DNA from: Kocuria salsicia
GTDB lineage: Bacteria > Actinomycetota > Actinomycetes > Actinomycetales > Micrococcaceae
DNA length: 64,000 nucleotides
Reading direction: 5' to 3'
Assembly: GCF_007681555.1 (NCBI RefSeq)
Contig: NZ_VELE01000006.1
Coordinates: 62,001 to 126,000, forward strand
Below, piece after piece: positions 57,537 through 64,000 of this stretch. A program made the translations under genes and the position numbers. The notes under the pieces were generated by a model. It was not told the DNA's origin. It saw only the letters and a program-made list of their open reading frames with translations, and ran no database searches. How positions within the stretch are numbered: position 1 is the stretch's first letter; each line of letters opens with the position of its first letter.

Positions 57537-57953
57537 TCACCGCCCCCGGCCGAGGAGGCTGTTCACACGGTGCACCAGCTCACGGGGGCTGAAGGGCTTG
57601 GTGACGTACTCGTCCGCACCGGTGTTGTACCCGTCGTCCACGTCCGTGTCCCTGGCCCGGGCGGTCAGCAGGACCACTTTGAGGTGTTTCAGAGCCTCGG
57701 TGGCACGGATCTGGCGCAGCACGTCCAGTCCGCTGAGACCGGGCATCATGACGTCCAGCACCACGACGTCTGGGATGCCGTCCTCCAGCGCGCTCAGCGC
57801 AGCGGTGCCATCCTCCACCGCCCGGACCTCGTATCCCGCCTGCTGCAGTTTGAAGACCACGAGGTCGCGAATGTCGGGGTCGTCGTCCGCAACGAGGACG
57901 GACGGGTGTTCAGGGCTCTCGAGGGCGCTCCGTGTGTCTGGGGGGATGGACAC
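57537..57953 (-). CDS. Single-domain response regulator
   Basis: A receiver domain without output domain. SVLVADDDPDIRDLVVFKLQ contains the acidic pair, VVVLDVMMPGLSGLDVLRQI the phospho-accepting Asp, VVLLTARARD the switch Thr, and ADEYVTKPFSPRELVHRV the Lys. GTG at 57953 (138 aa) is chosen; a TTG at 57989 would add twelve residues. It heads the operon HEAT-glycosyltransferase-kinase and is probably the partner of the CHASE3 kinase, acting through protein contacts rather than DNA. Confidence 0.92.
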   Translation of the reverse strand: MSIPPDTRSALESPEHPSVLVADDDPDIRDLVVFKLQQAGYEVRAVEDGTAALSALEDGIPDVVVLDVMMPGLSGLDVLRQIRATEALKHLKVVLLTARARDTDVDDGYNTGADEYVTKPFSPRELVHRVNSLLGRGR

Positions 57954-58041
57954 GCTCCGAATCCGCGGCAGCGGAGGAGATGAAGCCAAGAGTATTCAAA
58001 AACATGCAGGTTGGCGGGAGATGACACTTGGTGCGGTGAAA

Positions 58042-58668
58042 TCAGCCGCGGGGCTTCATCTCCTTCTCCACGACCCACTTGTGGTTGGTCATGGTCATGC
58101 CGTCCGCCTTGTAATCCACCATGTAGACGGTCTGGGTGGTGGAGGAGGCAACGGTGCCCGCGGCGCCCTTCATGCCGGGCATGTGGTCCGCCTCGATGGT
58201 GACCTCGGTGCCGTCCGCGAGGCGCTCCGAACCGGCACCCTGGAGTTCCTCCTGGACCACCCACTTGTGGTTGATGACCTCGGGCCCACCGTCCGTGGGG
58301 GTGTAGTTCACGGCGTAGGCCACGGTCTTGTAGGCGCCCACCACAGTGGCCGGGGCGTCCCTCATGCCCTCCATATGGTCGGTGGTCAGCGTGACCTGCG
58401 TGCCCACCGGGTAGGTGGGCTTCTCCGCGGCGGCGATGCCCTCCGGGGCGGGGCCACCGTCCATGGCGTGCATGTGCTCGTGCCCGCCCTGGCTCGCGCT
58501 GGGCGTGCCACTCGCGGAGGACGACGTCGCCTGGCTCGTCGCGCTGGAGGTCGCGCTGGTCTCGTGGCCCTCGTGGGCGGAGTGGTCCGCGGAATCGGAA
58601 CCGGCGGAGCAGGCGGTGGTGGTCACCAGGATGGCGAGACCGGCGAGGGTGAGGGGAAGTCGACGCAT
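58042..58668 (-). CDS. YdhK family lipoprotein (two DUF1541 repeats)
   Basis: The 208-residue protein has a lipoprotein signal (LTLAGLAILVTTTACSAG, lipid Cys at 20), a His/Ser/Thr-rich linker (HEGHETS, GGHEHMHAMDGG) and two DUF1541 repeats: QVTLTTDHMEGMRDAPATVV with INHKWVVQEELQ, and EVTIEADHMPGMKGAAGTV with TNHKWVVEKEM. The Met/His pattern suits metal binding. With a CsoR-like operator upstream of its neighbour, a copper role is plausible, but none is demonstrated for the family. It is about 105 bases downstream of the DUF4396 gene on the same strand. Confidence 0.9.
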   Translation of the reverse strand: MRRLPLTLAGLAILVTTTACSAGSDSADHSAHEGHETSATSSATSQATSSSASGTPSASQGGHEHMHAMDGGPAPEGIAAAEKPTYPVGTQVTLTTDHMEGMRDAPATVVGAYKTVAYAVNYTPTDGGPEVINHKWVVQEELQGAGSERLADGTEVTIEADHMPGMKGAAGTVASSTTQTVYMVDYKADGMTMTNHKWVVEKEMKPRG

Positions 58669-58773
58669 GGGAAAGGATCCTTTCTGCGGGCCCGCCCGGG
58701 TTGCTGGACCCCGGTACGGGCGGGTTTCTGGTGGGAATGCGCGGTGGCAGCGGGGCCCCGCTGCACTGGTTCC

Positions 58774-59391
58774 CTACAAGAGGGTACCGAGGGACGCGAC
58801 GAAGCCGCCCAGCATGAACGCGCTGATGCCGTACGCCAGGGGGCGGTTGTCCATGGGGCCGCCGCCGGAGGCGTGGTGGGTGATGGCGTGGCCCTTGCCG
58901 CGGCGCAGCAGGGCCTTGTTCACCGGGTATGCCGCGAAGTACGCGATCACGAGGGACAGGGCCATGGAGCCCCAGAAGAGGGCGTCGAGCAGGCCTGCGT
59001 CCATGGCGCCGGGAACCAGCCACATGACGAGGTTGTCCACGACCTCCATGGTGAGGATGGAGACGGTGTCCGCGGCGAGCACGAGGCGCAGGGCCTGGCC
59101 CACACTGATGCCCGAGCGCAGCAGGGGCAGGGAGGACAGGGCGTAGCCGAACACGAAGGCCAGGGCGATGGCCACGGCAGTGCTGGTGACGTTGCCCCAC
59201 CCGAACACAGTGGCCAGGATCAGGCCGAGGATCTCACCGATGGAGCAGCCGGTGAGGCAGTGGAGGGTGGCGCTGGCGGCCATGTTGGACATGTCGTGGC
59301 CTGCGTGGCTGGAGGGGGCGTGGTCGTACATGTCGTGGCCCGAGAGGGAGTCCGAGTGATCGGTGGGGTGGGTGGTGGCGGGCGTGCTCAT
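58774..59391 (-). CDS. DUF4396 membrane protein, His-rich N-terminus
   Basis: The 205-residue protein has a 40-residue N-terminus rich in His and Met (SGHDMYDHAPSSHAGHDMSN), then SATLHCLTGCSIGEILGLIL, the conserved Cys-containing start of the DUF4396 domain, and five hydrophobic helices. The two Cys with the His/Met tail suggest binding of a soft metal such as copper. A TACCC-N2-GGGGGGTA palindrome directly upstream is of CsoR type. No transport substrate is proven. Confidence 0.88.
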   Translation of the reverse strand: MSTPATTHPTDHSDSLSGHDMYDHAPSSHAGHDMSNMAASATLHCLTGCSIGEILGLILATVFGWGNVTSTAVAIALAFVFGYALSSLPLLRSGISVGQALRLVLAADTVSILTMEVVDNLVMWLVPGAMDAGLLDALFWGSMALSLVIAYFAAYPVNKALLRRGKGHAITHHASGGGPMDNRPLAYGISAFMLGGFVASLGTLL

Positions 59392-59404
59392 AGCATCAAC
59401 CGTA

Positions 59405-59419
59405 TACCCTCGGGGGGTA
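59405..59419 (-). promoter_or_regulatory. CsoR-type copper operator
   Basis: TACCCTCGGGGGGTA lies 14 bases before the DUF4396 start. Its TACCC/GGGTA half-sites around a GC-rich core resemble the CsoR operators before copZA in Bacillus. No csoR gene is in the window. Confidence 0.65.
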
Positions 59420-59493
59420 CCCAGTCACAACATTTTACTTCCCGCGTTTATGGAGCGGCCCAGTGGTTTCCGCCAAAATGAGTCGGAGATGCC

Positions 59494-60480
59494 CTAGGTG
59501 TACTGACCGGACACGTTGATCAAACGTGAGAAAGGCGGCTGGTTCCCGCAGGCCGTGTGGGAACGGTGCTGGTTGTAGTAGTGCAGCCAACCGTCCAGTT
59601 CGCCCCGTCGCTCGGCCTCCGAGGAGTAGCAGCGGGCGTAGGCCCAACCGTCAGCCAGGGTGCGGTGGAACCGCTCGATCTTCCCATTGGTCTGCGGACG
59701 ATACGGACGGGTCCGCTTGTGCTTGATCCCGAGCTCGGCGCAGGTGTCTCGCCACAGGTGAGACCGATAAGCCCCGCCGTTGTCCGAGAGGACCCGCTCG
59801 ACGGTGACGCCTCGCTGGTTGAACCACTCGACAGCTCGTACCAGGACCGCGGTCGCGGTGAGTGCGGTTTCGTCGTCGTGGATCTCGGCGTAGGCGACGC
59901 GGGAGTGGTCGTCGATGACGGTGTGGACGTAGGCCTTGCCCATTAACGGGTCGTAGTGCTTGTTCTTCGGCTTGTCCGGTGTGGCGGCGCGGTTCTTCTC
60001 GCCTTGGCGGCGGCCGACGTAGCGCCAGCCGCTGCCGTCGGGGATGTTGCCTAGTTTCTTCACATCGACGTGGAGCATTGCCCCGGGATGGTCGTGCTCG
60101 TAGCGGCGGACCGGTTCGCCCGTGGCCCGGTCAACATGGGACAGCCGGTTCAGGTGAGCGTCGGTCAGGATCCGATGGACCGTCGACGGCGCGATCCCCA
60201 AGCGACAGGCCAACTGAACTGGCCCCTCTCGGAGGCGGAGACGGAGCTGGATGCAGCGCTTCGTGGTCTTCGCGTTGGTCTTGTTCGGCGAGTGGTGGGG
60301 ACGTGAGGGCCGGTCCTGCATCGACTGGCCGGCACGGTAGCGGTCAGCCCAACGCTTCGCCGTCGGCCACGAGACCTGGAAGCGGGCAGCGACCTCGCTG
60401 ATCGGCCAGCCCTCGTCCACGACGAGACGACCAACGATCAGGCGGTGGCGTGGGGTGAGTGCTGCGTTGGCGTGAGACAT
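59494..60480 (-). CDS. IS481-family transposase
   Basis: The 328-residue transposase has two HTH segments (LTPRHRLIVGRLVVDEGWPI, LGIAPSTVHRILTDAHLNRL) and an rve core: D in GAMLHVDVKKLG, D in RVLSDNGGAYRSH, E in PQTNGKIERFHRTLADGW. Its stop codon TAG lies within CCTAGG, the duplicated target site: the element itself ends two codons earlier, so the gene borrows its stop from the chromosome. The catalytic residues are intact. Confidence 0.95.
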   Translation of the reverse strand: MSHANAALTPRHRLIVGRLVVDEGWPISEVAARFQVSWPTAKRWADRYRAGQSMQDRPSRPHHSPNKTNAKTTKRCIQLRLRLREGPVQLACRLGIAPSTVHRILTDAHLNRLSHVDRATGEPVRRYEHDHPGAMLHVDVKKLGNIPDGSGWRYVGRRQGEKNRAATPDKPKNKHYDPLMGKAYVHTVIDDHSRVAYAEIHDDETALTATAVLVRAVEWFNQRGVTVERVLSDNGGAYRSHLWRDTCAELGIKHKRTRPYRPQTNGKIERFHRTLADGWAYARCYSSEAERRGELDGWLHYYNQHRSHTACGNQPPFSRLINVSGQYT

Positions 60481-60521
60481 GGCATTCCCTTCGGGTGCGC
60501 CACCAGCCCGAAGAGCGCTGA

Positions 60522-61286
60522 TCAGAGGTGCTGGGCGTAGTGGCGCAATGCCTGGGCGGCAAAGTCTGCGGCTGCGGCTCCCCCGAACGCGGGATGGAAG
60601 TCTGGGTTGGTGGTATAGAGGTTGGCCATGCCGGTGAGCATGGCGCGGGTCTTATCGATGTCACCGGCGTGCCCCGGTGTGCCCGGGATCTGGGCGAACC
60701 AGGCTGCGTGGACCGCTGCGTGCTGTTGAGCCTGATCGCTGGACGGGGAGACACCGGATTGGTGGAGCTCGCCCCACTGGGTCAGGAGTTGCTCGGCATC
60801 GGCTTGAAATTGGCGTTGCTGGGTGAGGTTCTTGGCATGCCACCACCGATTGGACTGCTCGAACACGTCGCGGCCCCACTGCTCGGTGACCTCCGCCTCG
60901 TACCGGTCATTGAAGCCTTCGAGCATCATGTCCATCCGCGGTTGCCGTCCCTCGCGTCTCATCGCCAGAGTGTGCTCGACAGAAGCGATGCGAAGTCCCA
61001 GCGCTTCCTGCTCATGCTCGAGGTGTGCCAGGTGCCCCTCGAGTGCGTTGATCTCGTCATCCGGGTTCGCGCCGGAGGCCAGTGCCTCGCTGATGGCAGC
61101 GAGGCTCAGCCCAGCTTCACGCAGGAGCAGAATCCGTTGCAGGCGTGCCACAGCGGTGGGGCCGTAGTAGCGGTAGCCGTTCGCGCCGATCCGGTCCGGG
61201 GTCAGCAACCCGATCTGGTGGTAATGGCGCAGCGTCCGGCCGCTCACACCGGCGCGATCAGCGAGTTCTTGGACAGTCCACTCCAC
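60522..61286 (-). CDS. MerR family regulator with TipAS domain (IS passenger)
   Basis: The 254-residue protein has a MerR winged helix (VQELADRAGVSGRTLRHYHQ, LTPDRIGANGYRYYGPTAVA), a coiled coil, and a C-terminal TipAS-like domain (EVTEQWGRDVFEQSNRWWHA, MLTGMANLYTTNPDFHPAFG) that binds peptide antibiotics in TipA. AGGAGG nine bases before GTG at 61286 sets the start; GTG at 61292 is an alternative. It follows the protease-like gene by 16 bases, downstream of a MerR-type promoter, so it is likely autoactivating. Confidence 0.9.
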   Translation of the reverse strand: MEWTVQELADRAGVSGRTLRHYHQIGLLTPDRIGANGYRYYGPTAVARLQRILLLREAGLSLAAISEALASGANPDDEINALEGHLAHLEHEQEALGLRIASVEHTLAMRREGRQPRMDMMLEGFNDRYEAEVTEQWGRDVFEQSNRWWHAKNLTQQRQFQADAEQLLTQWGELHQSGVSPSSDQAQQHAAVHAAWFAQIPGTPGHAGDIDKTRAMLTGMANLYTTNPDFHPAFGGAAAADFAAQALRHYAQHL

Positions 61287-61302
61287 GAGCACGGCCCTCC
61301 TG

Positions 61303-62208
61303 TTAGCGAGTTGGCATCCCCAGACCCAACTGGGACAGGGATACCGCCAGGATCTCTTCGGCCGGCGTGGTCACCGCCGCCGCGGCCGGCTGCCCAGTGG
61401 CATCCAGGTAGGCCGTGACGATCCGGGCTCCCGCCGCGTACCCGGCCCCGGTGGGAAGACCGACCGGTGTCGCGCCGAACAGGCGAGCACTCGCGTCGCC
61501 CAACACCCACGCTGCGAAGTCCTGCATTCCGGTCACGGCGAGTCCCTCACCGACGCGGTGCAGCACCGCGTTGCTGGTGCGGGTCTCCTGGCTGACGAAG
61601 TGTGTGAACCCCTGCTCGCCCACAAGGCCCACCGCGAAGAGGTCCGCGAGACCTTCAGCGACCACATGTTCCCCGACCGTGACCGTCTGCGGCTCCCACA
61701 CCACACCGCCTGGCGAGTAGCGCACATTGTGATGCAACTCGTGCAGGGCAATGCCTTCCAGGCGATCCAGGACCTCCTTGGTCGGCCAGACAGTGATGGC
61801 GATGTAGCCGCTGATCCCGCCGAAGGCCGACAAGCCGCGGATTTCATCCATAAAGTGCCTGTTCGTGGGATCACCAAGCACGAGCAGTACCTTGAGGTCG
61901 GGCACCGTCAGTGTCGGATTCGCCGATGCGAGCTCTCGAAGCCCCATATCGAGCGCTCGCTCGATACGGCCCCACGCATCGGCTCGCTCCAGATCGTCGA
62001 TCGCACCCAGGATCTCGTCGTTGGCGGCATCGGGCCCGAACCCGAAATTCTGAGTATGGACTGCGGCTAAGTCCGGCCCACCAGGGATGAAGAAGTACAT
62101 CCCAGCCATCGGCTGCCAGAGTCTGCGAGCTGCGTCCTGCCAGTCCTCGGGGGAGCTGCTCACCATCGCCCGCATCCGGGCTGGACTGTCGATCATCGTC
62201 ACGGTCAT
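61303..62208 (-). CDS. DUF2268-type putative zinc protease (IS passenger)
   Basis: The 301-residue protein contains GIALHELHHNVRYSPGGVVW, an HExxH-type zinc site, in the setting of the DUF2268 (putative Zn-dependent protease) family, and EHVVAEGLADLFAVGLVGEQ, which supplies a likely third ligand Glu. No signal peptide is seen, so it acts in the cytoplasm. The ATG at 62208 follows the promoter; there is no clear ribosome site. It is co-directional with the MerR gene and transposase inside the IS481 element. Substrate unknown. Confidence 0.8.
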   Translation of the reverse strand: MTVTMIDSPARMRAMVSSSPEDWQDAARRLWQPMAGMYFFIPGGPDLAAVHTQNFGFGPDAANDEILGAIDDLERADAWGRIERALDMGLRELASANPTLTVPDLKVLLVLGDPTNRHFMDEIRGLSAFGGISGYIAITVWPTKEVLDRLEGIALHELHHNVRYSPGGVVWEPQTVTVGEHVVAEGLADLFAVGLVGEQGFTHFVSQETRTSNAVLHRVGEGLAVTGMQDFAAWVLGDASARLFGATPVGLPTGAGYAAGARIVTAYLDATGQPAAAAVTTPAEEILAVSLSQLGLGMPTR

Positions 62209-62215
62209 GCCAGCA

Positions 62216-62246
62216 ACGCTAAACATTGCCGTTGCGTCAAGGTCAA
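62216..62246 (-). promoter_or_regulatory. MerR-type promoter with 19-bp spacer
   Basis: On the minus strand TTGACC (-35), a 19-bp spacer and TAGCGT (-10). The spacer contains TTGACGCAACGGCAA, a palindrome with one mismatch. Overlong spacers with a palindrome are the hallmark of MerR-activated promoters, so the TipAS-type regulator probably acts here. Confidence 0.75.
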
Positions 62247-62281
62247 CCCAGAACGTCAATCAATGTGCCCGGTCAGTACAC

Positions 62282-63355
62282 CTAGGAGATGTTCTCGTCC
62301 ACCACGTAGATTCGCTTCAGTGGCAGCTTGTCCCGCCACGTGGCGGGGAGTGACTCGTAGTAGGTCAGCGTAAGGTCCGTGATTTCCTTCCCGCCCAGCA
62401 ACCGGAGGTTGTGGCGTTCACGTTCCAGTGCGGCCGCCTCGCTGCTGTACGAGCCCAGGGTCACGAACAAGCCATGTTCGTCTTTGGCTCCCAGCGTCCC
62501 CAGGAGGCCTTGAATATCGGGGCGCCCTTTGGTGGAGGCGGTGTGTTTGCATTGAACCTTGATGAGGGGCGGTTCAAGACCGAGGACGTCCCTGTGAGCG
62601 AGCACGTCTACGCCCCCGTCCGCCGTGTAGGTGGTGACGCGCGCTTGATAGCCCATGGCCCTCAGGAGATCAGCCACGAAGTTCTCGAACTCTTGATGCG
62701 TAAGGTCCTCCAGGAGGGTCCGCGTGATGAAGTCGTTGGTGTTGTCCTCGATCTGCTTCGCAGTCGGTAGCGCATCGTGCCCGTCCTCTTCCAGATTGGC
62801 CGGGGAGGCCATTTCCTCAAGAGGGGCCGGCAGCCCCGCTGGGACAGAGGAGGTCCTTTCGCCGGTCTGCAGCGACGCTACGAAGGCGTCTTCGGAAGGC
62901 GCGTTTAAGAACTCCTGAAAGAGACCCGCATGGCGTTTCACTTGGAACAGCGTGAGTGCTGATCCAATCTCATAGAGGGCCGACTTCGGAAAGATCCCGC
63001 GGGGGACACCAGTCTTGAGCCACCGCACGGCACGTCTGTGCTTATGGGTTCGCTCTCCGGCGTGGTACCGGTACTGCCCTGTGACCTCACCAAAGTTCAA
63101 CGTCCGATCCGTCTTGCTGGGAAAGATCACGATGTCCCCCTCGGCCATCTCGAAGGCGAAACGCCGCTGAATCCCCGCCCAAACAGCGATGGCCCCCTGC
63201 TTGGCACTGGGTTCACTGGCAACAAGGGCCGCCTTGATGCGCTCGGGGTTGTCGCCCAGGTGAGAGATATCCCCGATCTCCCATCCGATCGAGACAAACC
63301 CTTCGGAGAGCAGCTCCTCAGCGAGAACGTCGTTGTGGATACCCCACATTGTCAT
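62282..63355 (-). CDS. Mrr-type endonuclease with N-terminal PUA/EVE-like domain
   Basis: The 357-residue protein has an N-terminal region (GDIVIFPSKTDRTLNFGEV, then AVRWLKTGVPRGIFPKSALY) that resembles PUA/EVE-like readers of modified DNA, and a C-terminal Mrr nuclease: FENFVADLLRAMGYQARVTT, D in ADGGVDVLAHRD, and Q-x-K in IKVQCKHTASTKGRPDI. This would suit cutting of modified DNA. Its stop TAG is within the CCTAGG copy at the IS481 edge, so the insertion left the protein intact. The ATG overlaps the helicase stop (ATGA). Confidence 0.88.
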   Translation of the reverse strand: MTMWGIHNDVLAEELLSEGFVSIGWEIGDISHLGDNPERIKAALVASEPSAKQGAIAVWAGIQRRFAFEMAEGDIVIFPSKTDRTLNFGEVTGQYRYHAGERTHKHRRAVRWLKTGVPRGIFPKSALYEIGSALTLFQVKRHAGLFQEFLNAPSEDAFVASLQTGERTSSVPAGLPAPLEEMASPANLEEDGHDALPTAKQIEDNTNDFITRTLLEDLTHQEFENFVADLLRAMGYQARVTTYTADGGVDVLAHRDVLGLEPPLIKVQCKHTASTKGRPDIQGLLGTLGAKDEHGLFVTLGSYSSEAAALERERHNLRLLGGKEITDLTLTYYESLPATWRDKLPLKRIYVVDENIS

Positions 63356-64000
63356 GACCGGACCTCTTCTGCTAACGGCAAGAACTGGCTCGCCTTCTTA
63401 CTCCACGAAATCGCCAGCACATCCCGAGCGCGCGTGGCTCCCACATACAGCAGCGAGCGCTCCCGCAGGGCGTTGTCCTCGTGGGCCTTCTCGTCATAGT
63501 CGCTGCCGGCAAAGAACCGCGGAATGGACGCTTCACTCACGTCGAACAACAGCACGCGGGAGAACTCGGTGCCCTTGGCCCGGTGGAGGGTCATCACTGC
63601 GGGGGTTCCCTGCGGAATGTCCTGCTTATCCACCGGGGCCGCGTTGACGCCCAGTTCTCCCAGGGTGCGGACCAGCGCGTCGCGCTGCTTCTTGGTGCGG
63701 GTAAGGATGCCCAGGGTGCTGGCGGAAAGGCCCTCGTCCGCCAGTTCTTTGAGCCACCTGGTCACCAGTCCGGCCACGAGCTCGTATTCCTGCGCGAGAT
63801 CCCGAGCGGGCAGCAGAACGGGCACGGGCCCGGAGCGGCTCGACACGTAGCGCTCATTCGAGTGGTCCGCTGCTTCGCCTTCGACCTCGTCCAGGTTGTA
63901 TTCGCCGCCCTCCAAAACCTTGAGAGCCAGCGCGAGGTTCTGTTCGGTGGTGCGGTAGTTCAGCCGGAGCCGCCGAGAACGCCCCACCACTTTGATGCCG
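63352..64000 (-). CDS. UvrD/Rep-family helicase, C-terminal part (runs off window)
   Basis: The frame is open to the window edge, so only the last ~215 residues are seen. They contain superfamily-1 motifs: LRLNYRTTEQNLALALKVL (motif IV), TPAVMTLHRAKGTEFSRVLL (motif V) and ERSLLYVGATRARDVLAISW (motif VI). The ATPase N-terminus must lie beyond 64000. Coupled translation with the Mrr-like gene suggests a two-gene nuclease-helicase unit, reminiscent of defence operons. Confidence 0.92.
   Translation of the reverse strand, partial: GIKVVGRSRRLRLNYRTTEQNLALALKVLEGGEYNLDEVEGEAADHSNERYVSSRSGPVPVLLPARDLAQEYELVAGLVTRWLKELADEGLSASTLGILTRTKKQRDALVRTLGELGVNAAPVDKQDIPQGTPAVMTLHRAKGTEFSRVLLFDVSEASIPRFFAGSDYDEKAHEDNALRERSLLYVGATRARDVLAISWSKKASQFLPLAEEVRS

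Larger units (their letters stand above)
59499..62280 (-). mobile_element. IS481-type element carrying two passenger genes
   Basis: The ends TGTACTGACCGGACACGTTG (left) and TGTACTGACCGGGCACATTG (right, complement) are inverted repeats matching at 18 of 20 positions. Both ends are flanked by CCTAGG (59493-59498 and 62281-62286), a 6-bp duplication of the NCTAGN form used by IS481. At 2.78 kb it is more than twice the usual 1.0-1.1 kb. The extra length holds a MerR/TipAS gene and a zinc-protease-like gene. Confidence 0.88.

Noticed and set aside
59493-62286. Two separate IS481 copies with a deleted middle
   Set aside because: Only one transposase is present, both ends match the same element, and matching CCTAGG flanks fit a single insertion. 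It is kept as the main alternative in the finding.

Overview
The window is high-GC actinobacterial DNA (GC-rich third codon positions, many GTG starts, apparently leaderless messages). The gene complement (Mtb-like pitA operon order, formamide-type histidine degradation with formamidase, oleate hydratase, fused pabBC) suits a Micrococcaceae chromosome. Kocuria is my best guess, by inference only.

Layout. 0.4-7.7 kb: a GNAT acetyltransferase, a large catalase, a di-iron-type redox enzyme coupled to a CDGSH Fe-S protein, a TSUP exporter and the peroxidase Ohr. 7.9-13.1 kb is a decay zone: a deleted and frameshifted TSUP gene, a frameshifted rhodanese fused by deletion to a headless acyl-CoA synthetase, a frameshifted EthD/VOC gene beside an intact LacI regulator, and a relBE pair in which both genes are broken. 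13.1-22 kb: an NmrA-like protein, a secreted intradiol dioxygenase, a serine-type transporter, an OhrR-like regulator, oleate hydratase with a divergent TetR, and an amino-acid permease.

20-34.7 kb is the histidine utilisation locus: permease-hutG facing an IclR regulator, then hutU-hutI-yjiH-hutH, then fmdB-fmdA. HutG releases formamide and FmdA hydrolyses it, so the clusters form one pathway. The same palindrome (GTCTGG-N4-CCAGAC) lies before hutG and before hutU. An AT-rich island between them holds a 762-residue restriction-endonuclease/STAND NTPase protein, a likely anti-phage sensor-effector.

34.8-47.3 kb: haloacetate-dehalogenase-like hydrolase, the pitA operon, an MFS exporter, a thiosulfate-transporter/TusA fusion, pabBC, an oxidoreductase and a zinc-free ribosomal protein L36 behind a Zur-like box. 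47.3-58 kb was one operon, receiver - HEAT protein - processive glycosyltransferase - CHASE3 histidine kinase. The glycosyltransferase gene is now split by a 6.1-kb composite transposon: two IS3-type copies flanking msrB, a DUF417/RclC-like protein, a TetR regulator with twin operators and a MOSC protein. Removing the transposon restores the frame exactly.

58-62.3 kb: a YdhK/DUF4396 pair behind a CsoR-type operator, then a 2.78-kb IS481 element. It has terminal inverted repeats and a CCTAGG target duplication, and carries two passenger genes (MerR/TipAS regulator and HExxH protease-like protein) with their own MerR-type promoter. It sits on the stop codon of an Mrr-like endonuclease gene that is coupled to a UvrD-family helicase running off the window.
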